The notes beneath the pieces are model-generated. The model was not told the origin of the DNA. It worked only from the letters and a program-made list of their open reading frames with translations, and ran no database searches. A DNA stretch of 19,221 nucleotides, taken from positions 1-19,221 of the forward strand of contig JAPOXB010000161.1 of NCBI GenBank assembly GCA_026707335.1. Reading direction: 5' to 3'. The position numbers and the translations under genes were made by a program. This document shows positions 6,530 through 14,091 of the stretch, one piece after another. The first letter of the stretch is position 1. Each line of letters begins with the position of its first letter. Source of the DNA: Chloroflexota bacterium (GTDB lineage: Bacteria; Chloroflexota; Dehalococcoidia; Bin125).

Positions 6530-7854
6530 CGGGCACGCAGCCGTTCCAGGACGTCGGGGCCCGCCCGCTCGACGCTGCCCGCGCCCATCGCGACGAAGAC
6601 GTCGCCCGGTCGCAGCCGCGCCGCCGCGGCCTCGGCCGCCCGGTCGAGGCCGCCGACGTACTCCGCCGCCGGCTGCGCGATCTCGGCCGCCAGCGCGGCC
6701 GCGTCGATGCCCGCCTCGGGCGCTTCGCGGGCGGCGTAGGTGTCGGTCATCAGCAGCGCGTCGATCCCGGCGAAGGCCGTCCGGAAACCCTCCAGCAGGT
6801 AGGCCGAGCGGCTGTAGGTGTGCGGCTGGAAGAGCACCAGCGTGCGGCGCCCCGGATAGCGATCGCCCAGCGCGGCGATCGTCGCCTCGATCTCGCGCGG
6901 GTGGTGGGCGTAGTCGTCGATCACGGTCACGCCGGCCGCCTCGCCCAGGACTTCGAACCGCCGCCGCACCCCCTGGAACTCCGCCAGCGCCCGGCGCGCG
7001 TCCGCCGCCGCCACGTCCTCCTCCGCCGCCATCGCCAGCGCCGCCAGCGCGTTGCGCCGGTTGTGCGCCCCCGGCGCGCGCAACGCCAAGCCGTCGGTCG
7101 CGTCGTCATGAAGTGCGAACGTCTCGACGCGGACATCGGGCCGCTCCCGGCGCACGCGGGCGGCCACGCCCATCGCGCAGGCCGACTCGGCCCCCACGAC
7201 CAGCCGCCCGCCCGGTTGCAGCGTCCGCGCGTACGCCGCGAAGGCCTCCGCCAGCGCGGCGGCGTCGCCGTAGTAGTCGAGGTGGTCGGGGTCGATGTTG
7301 GTGATCGCCGCCACCGCCGGCGCGTAGTGGTGGAAGGCGCGGCCGTACTCGTCGGCCTCGAGCACCATCGGGCCGCTGCCCCAGGCGGCGTGCCAGGGCA
7401 GGTCCATCGACTCGCCGCCCAGGATGTAGCCGGGGTCGCGGCCGCCCGCGCGCAGGATCAGCGTGAGCATCGTCGAGACGGTCGTTTTGCCGTGGCTGCC
7501 GCCCACCGCCAGCACCCGCCGCCCCGCGACGAGCCGCGCGAGCATCTGCGCCCGCGTGATCGTCTCGATCCCCGCTCCGGCCGCGGCCACGATCTCGGGG
7601 TTGTCGTCGTGCACGGCGACCGTCCGCACGACCAGCGCCGCGCCGCAGACGTTGCCCGCGTCGTGGCCGGCGCGGATCGTCGCGCCGCGCGCGGCCAGCG
7701 CCTCGGTCAGGCGGCTGGGCGCGAGGTCGGAGCCGCTCACCGCGCCGCCCGCGTCGAGCACGAGGCCCGCCAGCGCGCTCATGTGGATGCCGCCCACGCC
7801 CACGAAGTGGACGCGCCCCTCCGGCAAGGCAGGGCTCATCGGCTGCGCCCTCAT
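6526..7854 (-). CDS. murC: UDP-N-acetylmuramate--L-alanine ligase MurC
   Basis: First amino-acid ligase of the stem peptide: adds L-Ala to UDP-MurNAc using ATP. The 442 residues show the N-terminal Rossmann motif VHFVGVGGIHMSALA (15-29), P-loop VGGSHGKTT (117-125), EADEYGRAFHHY (166-177), ITNIDPDHLDYYG (184-196), VIDDYAHHPREI (311-322) and the C-terminal FQPHTYSRS (342-350). The P-loop has GSHGKT where most MurC have GTHGKT, and Gly171 replaces the Asp usual after EADEY/S. The ATG at 7854 overlaps the murG stop (ATGA) and follows GGGAGG. A second ATG five codons on also has a good GAGGG site, so the true start may be either. Nothing suggests loss of function. Confidence 0.96.
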   Translation of the reverse strand: MRAQPMSPALPEGRVHFVGVGGIHMSALAGLVLDAGGAVSGSDLAPSRLTEALAARGATIRAGHDAGNVCGAALVVRTVAVHDDNPEIVAAAGAGIETITRAQMLARLVAGRRVLAVGGSHGKTTVSTMLTLILRAGGRDPGYILGGESMDLPWHAAWGSGPMVLEADEYGRAFHHYAPAVAAITNIDPDHLDYYGDAAALAEAFAAYARTLQPGGRLVVGAESACAMGVAARVRRERPDVRVETFALHDDATDGLALRAPGAHNRRNALAALAMAAEEDVAAADARRALAEFQGVRRRFEVLGEAAGVTVIDDYAHHPREIEATIAALGDRYPGRRTLVLFQPHTYSRSAYLLEGFRTAFAGIDALLMTDTYAAREAPEAGIDAAALAAEIAQPAAEYVGGLDRAAEAAAARLRPGDVFVAMGAGSVERAGPDVLERLRAR

Positions 7855-8942
7855 CGCCGCGCCTCCCAGATGGCCCGCGCGATGTTGCGCGCCGCGTCGG
7901 GCTGCGCCGCGGCCGACGCCCGCTGCCGCATCCCGTCCAGCCGGTCCGCGTCGGCCAGGATCTCGCGCACCAGCGGCAGCAGCGTCTCGGGCGTCGCCGC
8001 GTCCTCCACCACCACCGCCGCGCCGGCCTCCTCGAGCGTGCGGGCGTTGGCCAGCTGATGTCCGCCGGCCATCGGCAGCGGCACGAGGACCGCCGGCAGG
8101 CTCGTCGCCGGGTACTCGCCCAGGATCGACGCCCCCGCCCGCGACACGGCCAAGTCGGCCGCCGCCAGCGCTATCGGGAAGTCGTCGCCCAGGTATTCGA
8201 AGGGCCGGTAGCGGTAGCCCAGCGTGGGCGGCAGCGCATCGCGCAGTTGCAGCATGCGGCGGTAGTCGCCCGGCCCCGTGACGTGGATGATCTGCGCCGT
8301 CTCGAGCCAGCCGGCCAGGTCGGCCGCCAGCGTGTCGTTGATCCGCCGGGCGCCCTGCACGGCCCCCGCGACGAGCACCGTCGGCGAGCCGTTGAGGTCG
8401 AAGTGGGCGCGCGCCATCGGCCGGTCCACCTCGGCAAACACCGACCGCAGCGGGTAGCCGGTCACCACCGACTTGCCGCGCGGCGCGCCGTCCAGCGACG
8501 AGGCGTGGGTCAGGCAGACGCGCGTCGCGACGCGGTAGATCTGCCGCACCGCCCAGCCCGGCTCGATGTCGGGCTGGTAGAGGATCACGGGGATGCGCAG
8601 CAGCCGCCCCGCGATCGCGACCGGCACGCTGGCGAAGCCGCCCGTCACGAGCACGGCGTCGGCGCGGAAGCGGCGCAGCGCCCAGGCCGCGTCCCAGACG
8701 CCCAGCGCCAGCGCCCCCAGCGACCACAACTGCGCGACGATGTTGCGGTCGCGCACGGGCCGCGCCGACACGTCGCGGAAGGGCACGCCCGCGTCGCGCG
8801 CCAGCGTCGCCTCGACGCCGGTCGCGCGGCCCAGGTAGAGCAACTCCACCTTATCTTTCGTGCAGGCCGACAACGACTGCGCCACGGCCAGCGCCGGGAA
8901 GACGTGGCCCCCGCTGCCGCCGCCGCCGAGCGCCAGTCTCAT
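7851..8942 (-). CDS. murG: Lipid II synthase MurG (UDP-GlcNAc transferase)
   Basis: Peripheral membrane GT-B glycosyltransferase that adds GlcNAc to lipid I on the cytoplasmic face, giving lipid II. The 363 residues begin with LALGGGGSGGHVFPALAV (3-20), the N-terminal glycine loop for the lipid pyrophosphate. Further motifs are VTGGFASVPVAIAG (99-112), LYQPDIEPG (121-129, where proteobacteria have hEqNavPG), and the donor-site SRAGASILGEYPATSLPAVL (267-286) with HQLANA (295-300). The start overlaps the ftsW stop (ATGA) and the stop overlaps the murC start (ATGA), so flippase/polymerase and glycosyltransferase are made together. The length is typical. Confidence 0.97.
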   Translation of the reverse strand: MRLALGGGGSGGHVFPALAVAQSLSACTKDKVELLYLGRATGVEATLARDAGVPFRDVSARPVRDRNIVAQLWSLGALALGVWDAAWALRRFRADAVLVTGGFASVPVAIAGRLLRIPVILYQPDIEPGWAVRQIYRVATRVCLTHASSLDGAPRGKSVVTGYPLRSVFAEVDRPMARAHFDLNGSPTVLVAGAVQGARRINDTLAADLAGWLETAQIIHVTGPGDYRRMLQLRDALPPTLGYRYRPFEYLGDDFPIALAAADLAVSRAGASILGEYPATSLPAVLVPLPMAGGHQLANARTLEEAGAAVVVEDAATPETLLPLVREILADADRLDGMRQRASAAAQPDAARNIARAIWEARR

Positions 8943-10219
8943 GATCCACCTCCGGTGTCGCGCGGGACCGCGCGCGGTGTGAAGTCGTGCCCGCGCCGGG
9001 CGACGACGCCCTCGTCGTCGACGCGGCCCACGCCGAAGCGCGAGACGCTGACCAGCAGCCCCGCCCCGGCCAGCGTCGCCACCAGCGCCGAGCTGCCGAA
9101 GGAGATGAACGGCAGGGGGATGCCCGTCAGCGGGATCGTGCGGGTGATGCCGCCCATGTTGAAAAAGGCCTGCAGGGTGATCCAGGTGACGATGCCGATC
9201 GCCAGCAGCGTCCCGAACTTGTCGGGCGCGCGCTGCGCGATGCGGATGCCGCGGTAGGCCAGGAAGGCGAAGAGCAGCAGCACGAGGATTGTGCCGATGA
9301 AGCCGATCTCCTCGCCGATGATCGCGAAGACGCCGTCGGTGTGGGCCGAGGGGACGTAGAAGAACTTCTGCCGGCTCTCGCCGAGGCCGACGCCCGTCAG
9401 GCCGCCGCTGCCCAGCGCGATCAGCAGTTGCAGCACCTGGAAGCCGCCCGCCTCCGGGTCGGACTCCGCCGCGACGAACTGGGTGAAGCGATCGAGGCCG
9501 TAGCCCGCGATCGCGACGATGCCGAAGAGCACGCCGCCGCCCATCACGGTCAGCGCCGCGATGTGCCGCAGCGCCGCCCCGGCGACGAAGAACATGATCC
9601 CGGCGATCGCCGTGATCGCGATGCCGGTCCCGAGGTCGGGCTCGGCCATCAGCAGGAAGCCGAGGAAGCCCACGATCAGCGAGAAGGGGACGAGCCCCAG
9701 CGTCAGGTGACGGATGGCGTCGCCGCGGCTGGCCAGCCAGGCAGCGACGTAGATCACGACCGCCAGCTTGGCGAACTCCGACGGCTGCACGGCCGGCGTG
9801 CCGCCGATCTGGATCCAGCGCCGGGCCCCGTTCTGCTCGATACCGATGCCCGGGATCAGCACCGCCATCAGCCCCACCACGGCCACGATCATGAAGAGCG
9901 GGCTCAGCGCCCGCAGGCGCCGGTAGTCGAGCTTGGCCAGCAGCAGGAAGGCGAGCGCGCCCAGCCCGGCGCCCTGCAACTGCCGGATCGCGAAGTGGTG
10001 CGGGTCGCCGTAGAGCTCCTGCCCCATCACGAAGGACGAACTGAGCACGAACACCAGGCCGATCAGCGTCAGCGCCAGCACGGTGGCGATCAGCGCCCAG
10101 TCGGGCGAGCCCGCGGCGCGGCGGCCTACCGCTGCCTCGTCGCTGACGATGCGGCCCGCGACCGCCGGCTCGCGCCGCGTGGCGGGAGCGCCCGGTCCCA
10201 GTACCTCAGCCCGCGCCAT
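8939..10219 (-). CDS. ftsW: Septal peptidoglycan glycosyltransferase FtsW (SEDS family)
   Basis: Multi-span SEDS polymerase that makes septal glycan strands with its partner PBP2. The 426 residues have a 40-residue cytoplasmic N-terminus, then about ten membrane segments from residue 41 to 393. Motifs are GARRWIQIGG (131-140), QPSEFAKL (145-152), AEPDLGTG (192-199), the loop PSAHTDGVFAIIGEEIGF (290-307) with the catalytic Asp295, and LTGIPLPFISFGSSAL (364-379). It could be mistaken for RodA, but its place between murD and murG supports FtsW. The ATG has a strong GGAGGAGG site upstream and lies 14 nt inside murD. A much longer open frame continues upstream in the murD region and is not coding. 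Confidence 0.96.
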   Translation of the reverse strand: MARAEVLGPGAPATRREPAVAGRIVSDEAAVGRRAAGSPDWALIATVLALTLIGLVFVLSSSFVMGQELYGDPHHFAIRQLQGAGLGALAFLLLAKLDYRRLRALSPLFMIVAVVGLMAVLIPGIGIEQNGARRWIQIGGTPAVQPSEFAKLAVVIYVAAWLASRGDAIRHLTLGLVPFSLIVGFLGFLLMAEPDLGTGIAITAIAGIMFFVAGAALRHIAALTVMGGGVLFGIVAIAGYGLDRFTQFVAAESDPEAGGFQVLQLLIALGSGGLTGVGLGESRQKFFYVPSAHTDGVFAIIGEEIGFIGTILVLLLFAFLAYRGIRIAQRAPDKFGTLLAIGIVTWITLQAFFNMGGITRTIPLTGIPLPFISFGSSALVATLAGAGLLVSVSRFGVGRVDDEGVVARRGHDFTPRAVPRDTGGGS

Positions 10220-11663
10220 CGGCCCCCTCCTCCCCACGCGCCAGCGCCCGGAAGTGGTCGCCGCGGGCGGCGAAATTCGGATAGGCGTCGAACGACGTGC
10301 CGGCGGGCGAGAGCAGCACCGTGTCGCCCGGCCGCGCGATCGCGCGCGCCGCCGCGACGGCGTCGGCCAAGTCGTCGTACGCGACGACCGATGGCGCCGC
10401 GCCGGCGGCCCGCAGGGCCGCGGTGAAGGCCGCGCCGGCCTCGCCGAAGCCGACGGCGGCGCGCAGCCGGCCGTGGGCCGCTTCGGCCAGCGGGGCGAGC
10501 GGCAGCCGCTTCTCGCGGCCGCCCAGCAGCAGCACGATCGGGCCCTCCAGCGCCCGCAGCGCCGCGACGGTGCGCTCCGGCGTCGTCGCGATGGAGTCGT
10601 CCACGTAGCGCACGCCGCCGACCTCGGCGACGGTCTCCAGCCGGTGCGGCACGCCGGTAAAGCCGCGGATGGCATCGGCCATCGCGGCGGGCGGCAGTCC
10701 CCAGGCGCCGCCGATCGCGACAGCCGCCAGCACGTTGTCGCGGTTGTGCGCGCCGGGCAGCCGGACGTCCGCCGCCGGGCAGACGTCGTGCTCGGCATCG
10801 CCGTCGCGCCAGACGATGCGGCCGTCCGCGATCGTCGCGCCCGGCCCGTCGAACGGCCCCATTCCCGGCCCCATTCCGAAGTGATGGACCGTCGCCGGCG
10901 TGTCGGCCGCGAAGCCCGCCGCCACCGGCTCGTTGGCGGGCAGCACGGCCAGGTCGCCCGGCCGCTGCCAGCGCACGAGGTTGCGCTTGAGGTCCACGTA
11001 GTCGTCCCAGGCGAACTGGTCGAGGTGGTTCGGCGTCACGTTGAGCACGGCCGCCAGCCGCGGGCTGCGATCGGTCCGCACCAGCTGGGTGTGGCTGATT
11101 TCCAGCACGGCCGTCGTCTCGAGCTCGATCTCGTCCAGCGCGCTCAGCAGCCCCCGGCCGATGTTGCCGCCCACGAAGGCCGGCCGGCCGGCCGCCTCGA
11201 ACATCGCCCCTACTAATGAGGTGACCGTCGTCTTGCCGGCGCTGCCGGTGATGCCGATCACCGGCGCCGGACAGCGCTGCAGGAAGAGGCGCATCATCGC
11301 CGTGATGGGCACGCCCGCGGCGCGCGCGGCGGTCAGCAGCGGCAGGTCGCCGGGGACGCCCTGGCTGACGAACAGCGCATCGACGCGCGCCGCCAGGCCG
11401 GGGTCGTTGCCGCCGGCCTCGATCGCGACGGGGATGCCGCCCAGCGCCCGGATCGATTCGCGCAGCGCGTCGATCGGCTTGCGCTCGGACACCACGATCT
11501 CCGCCGCCCCCTCGCGGTGCAGGAAGCGCACGATGTCGATCCCCTCGACGCCCAGCCCCACGACGCCCACGCGCAGCCCGGCGAAGCGCAACGGCTCGCC
11601 CGGCGCGGCCCCGGAGAGGCGCGGCGCGCGGCGATCGGGGGCCGGGGCGGTCATGGTGGTCAT
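10206..11663 (-). CDS. murD: UDP-N-acetylmuramoylalanine--D-glutamate ligase MurD
   Basis: Adds D-Glu to UDP-MurNAc-L-Ala. The 485 residues carry a Rossmann start LRVGVVGLGVEGIDIVRFL (30-48), P-loop IGITGSAGKTTVTSL (136-150), the LEISHTQL segment (187-194), LNVTPNHLDQFAWDDYVDLK (207-226, the Lys that is carbamylated in the family), LPGAHNRDNVLAA, FTGVPHRLE, YVDDSIATTP and LLLGGREK. Two oddities: the segment usually written SSFQL is SHTQL here, and a perfect 12-nt tandem duplication (10854-10877) gives the repeated MGPG in a loop. The ATG at 11663 is followed by a second ATG three codons on, so the start is slightly uncertain. It follows mraY by 41 nt and overlaps ftsW by 14 nt. Confidence 0.95.
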   Translation of the reverse strand: MTTMTAPAPDRRAPRLSGAAPGEPLRFAGLRVGVVGLGVEGIDIVRFLHREGAAEIVVSERKPIDALRESIRALGGIPVAIEAGGNDPGLAARVDALFVSQGVPGDLPLLTAARAAGVPITAMMRLFLQRCPAPVIGITGSAGKTTVTSLVGAMFEAAGRPAFVGGNIGRGLLSALDEIELETTAVLEISHTQLVRTDRSPRLAAVLNVTPNHLDQFAWDDYVDLKRNLVRWQRPGDLAVLPANEPVAAGFAADTPATVHHFGMGPGMGPFDGPGATIADGRIVWRDGDAEHDVCPAADVRLPGAHNRDNVLAAVAIGGAWGLPPAAMADAIRGFTGVPHRLETVAEVGGVRYVDDSIATTPERTVAALRALEGPIVLLLGGREKRLPLAPLAEAAHGRLRAAVGFGEAGAAFTAALRAAGAAPSVVAYDDLADAVAAARAIARPGDTVLLSPAGTSFDAYPNFAARGDHFRALARGEEGADGAG

Positions 11664-11704
11664 CGCCTGCGCTTCCCGTGGTGTTGCGTGTCGTGGTGCA
11701 TCGC

Positions 11705-12667
11705 TCAGACCTGCAGGGCCAGCGCGACGCCGAGGATCGCCCCCGCGATCCCCAGCAGCCACGCCCGCGTGACGACTTGCGGCTCGGACCAGCCGAGCAG
11801 TTCGAAGTGGTTGTGCAGCGGCGCCATGCGCAGTACGCGCCGCCCGCTGGTCAGCTTGAAGTAGCCGATCTGGACGATGTCGGAGCCCGCCTCGAGCACG
11901 AAGACGATCCCGATGATGGGCAGCAGCAGCCAATGCCCCGTCATCAGCGCCACGATGGCCAGCGTGCCGCCCAGCGCCAGCGCCCCCGTGTCGCCCATGA
12001 AGACCTGCGCGGGGTGCGCGTTGTACCAGAGGAAGCCCAGCGTCGCGCCGACCGTCGTGAAGGCGAAGCGGACCAGGAAGTCCTGCTCCTGCCCCACGGC
12101 GATCACGCCGTAGGCCGCGAAGGCGATGGCCAGCGTGCCGCCGGCGAGGGCGTCCATGCCGTCGGTGATCGCGACCGAGGTCGTCGTCGCCAGGATCACC
12201 AGCACGGCGATGGGGATGTAGAACTCGCCCAGCGAGTACTGGCCCAGCCAAGGCACGTTGATGCTCTCCGTGTCGAGCCCGTAGAACAGGACCAGCGCCG
12301 CCCCCAGCGCGAAGAGCACCAGCAGCACGACCTTCAGCCGCCAGCTGAGCCCCCACTGCACGCGGCCCTGTAGGGTGCCGAAGTCGTCGAGCAGGCCGAT
12401 GCCGCCCAGCACGACGATCGCCACCAGCGGCAGCAGGATCGACTCGCGGCCGACGACGTTGGTGGCGACCGTGAGGATGGCCACCGTCGCGAAGATGATC
12501 AGCCCGCCCATCGTGGGCGTGCCGGCCTTGACGTGGTGTGTGTCCGGCCCCTCGTCGCTGATCGCCTTGCCGATCCCGCGCTGGCGCAGCATGGCCAGCA
12601 GCGGCCGTCCGATCGCCAACGCGATCACGAACGCGATCCCGGCCGTCGCCAGCGAGAAGGTCGTCAT
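11705..12667 (-). CDS. mraY: Phospho-N-acetylmuramoyl-pentapeptide-transferase MraY
   Basis: Integral membrane enzyme that transfers phospho-MurNAc-pentapeptide to undecaprenyl phosphate to make lipid I. The 320 residues are rich in membrane segments (about ten) and show HHVKAGTPTMGGLI (44-57), the Asp pair in GLLDDFG (91-97), the ITDGMDALAGG helix (167-177), NAHPAQVFMGDTGALALGG (216-234, catalytic Asp226) and MAPLHNHFELLGWSE (281-295). Asn286 replaces the middle His of the HHH motif, and the position after DDFG is Thr rather than the frequent Lys; both look like lineage variants. The ATG overlaps the murF stop (ATGA). A 41-nt gap without recognisable features separates it from murD. Confidence 0.96.
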   Translation of the reverse strand: MTTFSLATAGIAFVIALAIGRPLLAMLRQRGIGKAISDEGPDTHHVKAGTPTMGGLIIFATVAILTVATNVVGRESILLPLVAIVVLGGIGLLDDFGTLQGRVQWGLSWRLKVVLLVLFALGAALVLFYGLDTESINVPWLGQYSLGEFYIPIAVLVILATTTSVAITDGMDALAGGTLAIAFAAYGVIAVGQEQDFLVRFAFTTVGATLGFLWYNAHPAQVFMGDTGALALGGTLAIVALMTGHWLLLPIIGIVFVLEAGSDIVQIGYFKLTSGRRVLRMAPLHNHFELLGWSEPQVVTRAWLLGIAGAILGVALALQV

Positions 12668-14091
12668 GGCGCGCGCTCCTCGCTCGCGGCGGCCGGGGCC
12701 GGGCGCTGCGCCGGTCCGGGCGGCGTGATCAGCGCCGCGACGACCGTCTCCAGCGCCAGCCCGTGCGAGGCCTTGACCAGCACGACGTCGTCGGCGCCGA
12801 GCTCGTTGCGCAGCAGTTCCGTGGCCTCGGCCTTGTCGGCGAACCACTGGATCTCGCGGTGGCCGGCGTCCCAGGCGCCGTCGGTGATGCCGCGCGCCCG
12901 CCGCCCGATGGCGATCAGCCGCTGGCAGCGCCCCACCGCGTACTCCCCCACCGCCCGGTGCGCCGCCACCTCCTCCTGGCCCAACTCCAGCATGTCGCCC
13001 AGCACGGCGATGCGATGTCCCTGCATCCCGGCCAGCAGGTCGAGCGCGGCCCGCATCGAGAGCGGCGCCGCGTTGTAGGTGTCGTCGAGGATCGTCGCGC
13101 CCGAGTAGGCCCGGCGCGGCTTCAGGCGGCTGCCCGCGTGCAGGCGCCCCAGCGCCTCGGCCGTCTCGGCCGGCGACAGGCCCGCCACGTGCGCGACGGC
13201 CGCCGCCGCCAGCGCCGTCATGGCGTGGTGCGCGCCGGCCAGCGGCGTGCGCACCGCGATCGGCCCCGTCGCGTCCGGCAGGTGCAGCGTGAAGGCGATC
13301 CCGTCCAGCCCGTGCGAGACGACGTCGGTCGCGCGCACGTCGACGTCGTCGCCGCGGCCGAAGAGCAGCGTGCGGGCCGCGGTACGGGCGCGCATGCGGC
13401 GCACCCGTTCGTCGTCGCCGTTGAGGAACGCCACTCCCTCGGGCGGCAGCGAGGCCGGCAGCAGCCCCTTGATCTGCTCCGTCGCCTCGATCGAGCCGAA
13501 GCGCTCCAGGTGGGTGGGCCCGACGTTCGTGACGATGCCCATGTCGGGCGCGCACACGTCGACCAGCAGTTCCATCTCCTGCCGGTCGTAGGGGCCCATC
13601 TCGATCACGGCCCACTCGTGCGAGGGCGACAGCCCCAGCAGGGCGAGCGGCAGTCCGATGTCGCTGTTGAAGTTGCGCGGGCTCTCCAGCGTCTCGTAGC
13701 GCGAGCGCAGCACGGCCGCGACGGCCTCCCGCGTGGTCGTCTTGCCCACGCTGCCGGTGATGCCGATCACCCGCGCCGGCTGCGCCGTCCGCCAGCGCTT
13801 CGCCGCCTGCTGCAGGGCGTGCAGCGTGTCCTCGACCAGGAAGACGGCCACGCCCGCCGGCAGGTCGGGCGGCTGCACGCGGGTGAGCAATCCCGTCGCG
13901 CCGCGCTCGACGGCGTCGGCCAGGAAGCGATGCCCGTCCGTCTGCTCGCCGCGCAGCGCCACGAACAGCGCCCCCGGCGTCACCTTGCGCGAGTCGATCA
14001 CGATGTCGTTGAAGGGCGCGGCCTCGGCGGGCGGGTCGCCATTGCAGAGCAGCGGGCCCAGGCAGTCGGCCAGTTGGCGCGGACCGATCAT
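12664..14091 (-). CDS. murF: UDP-N-acetylmuramoyl-tripeptide--D-alanyl-D-alanine ligase MurF
   Basis: Adds the D-Ala-D-Ala dipeptide made by Ddl to the UDP-MurNAc-tripeptide. The 475 residues have the N-terminal IVIDSRKVTPGALFVALRGE (30-49), P-loop IGITGSVGKTTTREAVAAVL (109-128), NFNSDIGLPLALL (140-152, typical of MurF, not MurE), IEMGPYDRQEM (163-173), IVTNVGPTHLERFGSIE (186-202) and the C-terminal ILDDTYNAAPLSMRAAL (334-350). These motifs rule out the missing MurE. The start overlaps the ftsI stop (ATGA) and the stop overlaps the mraY start (ATGA). The reading frame stays open upstream across ftsI with no coding signal, so the ATG at 14091 is the start. Confidence 0.95.
   Translation of the reverse strand: MIGPRQLADCLGPLLCNGDPPAEAAPFNDIVIDSRKVTPGALFVALRGEQTDGHRFLADAVERGATGLLTRVQPPDLPAGVAVFLVEDTLHALQQAAKRWRTAQPARVIGITGSVGKTTTREAVAAVLRSRYETLESPRNFNSDIGLPLALLGLSPSHEWAVIEMGPYDRQEMELLVDVCAPDMGIVTNVGPTHLERFGSIEATEQIKGLLPASLPPEGVAFLNGDDERVRRMRARTAARTLLFGRGDDVDVRATDVVSHGLDGIAFTLHLPDATGPIAVRTPLAGAHHAMTALAAAAVAHVAGLSPAETAEALGRLHAGSRLKPRRAYSGATILDDTYNAAPLSMRAALDLLAGMQGHRIAVLGDMLELGQEEVAAHRAVGEYAVGRCQRLIAIGRRARGITDGAWDAGHREIQWFADKAEATELLRNELGADDVVLVKASHGLALETVVAALITPPGPAQRPAPAAASEERAP

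Noticed and set aside
4452..6536. Very long minus-strand open frames such as 4452-6536, 6526-8727, 10206-12356 and 12664-15981
   Set aside because: Each contains one real gene at its 3' part (ddl, murC, murD, murF); the upstream extension runs through another gene in a different frame, reads as Arg/Gly/Ala-rich low-complexity protein and reflects GC-rich codon bias.
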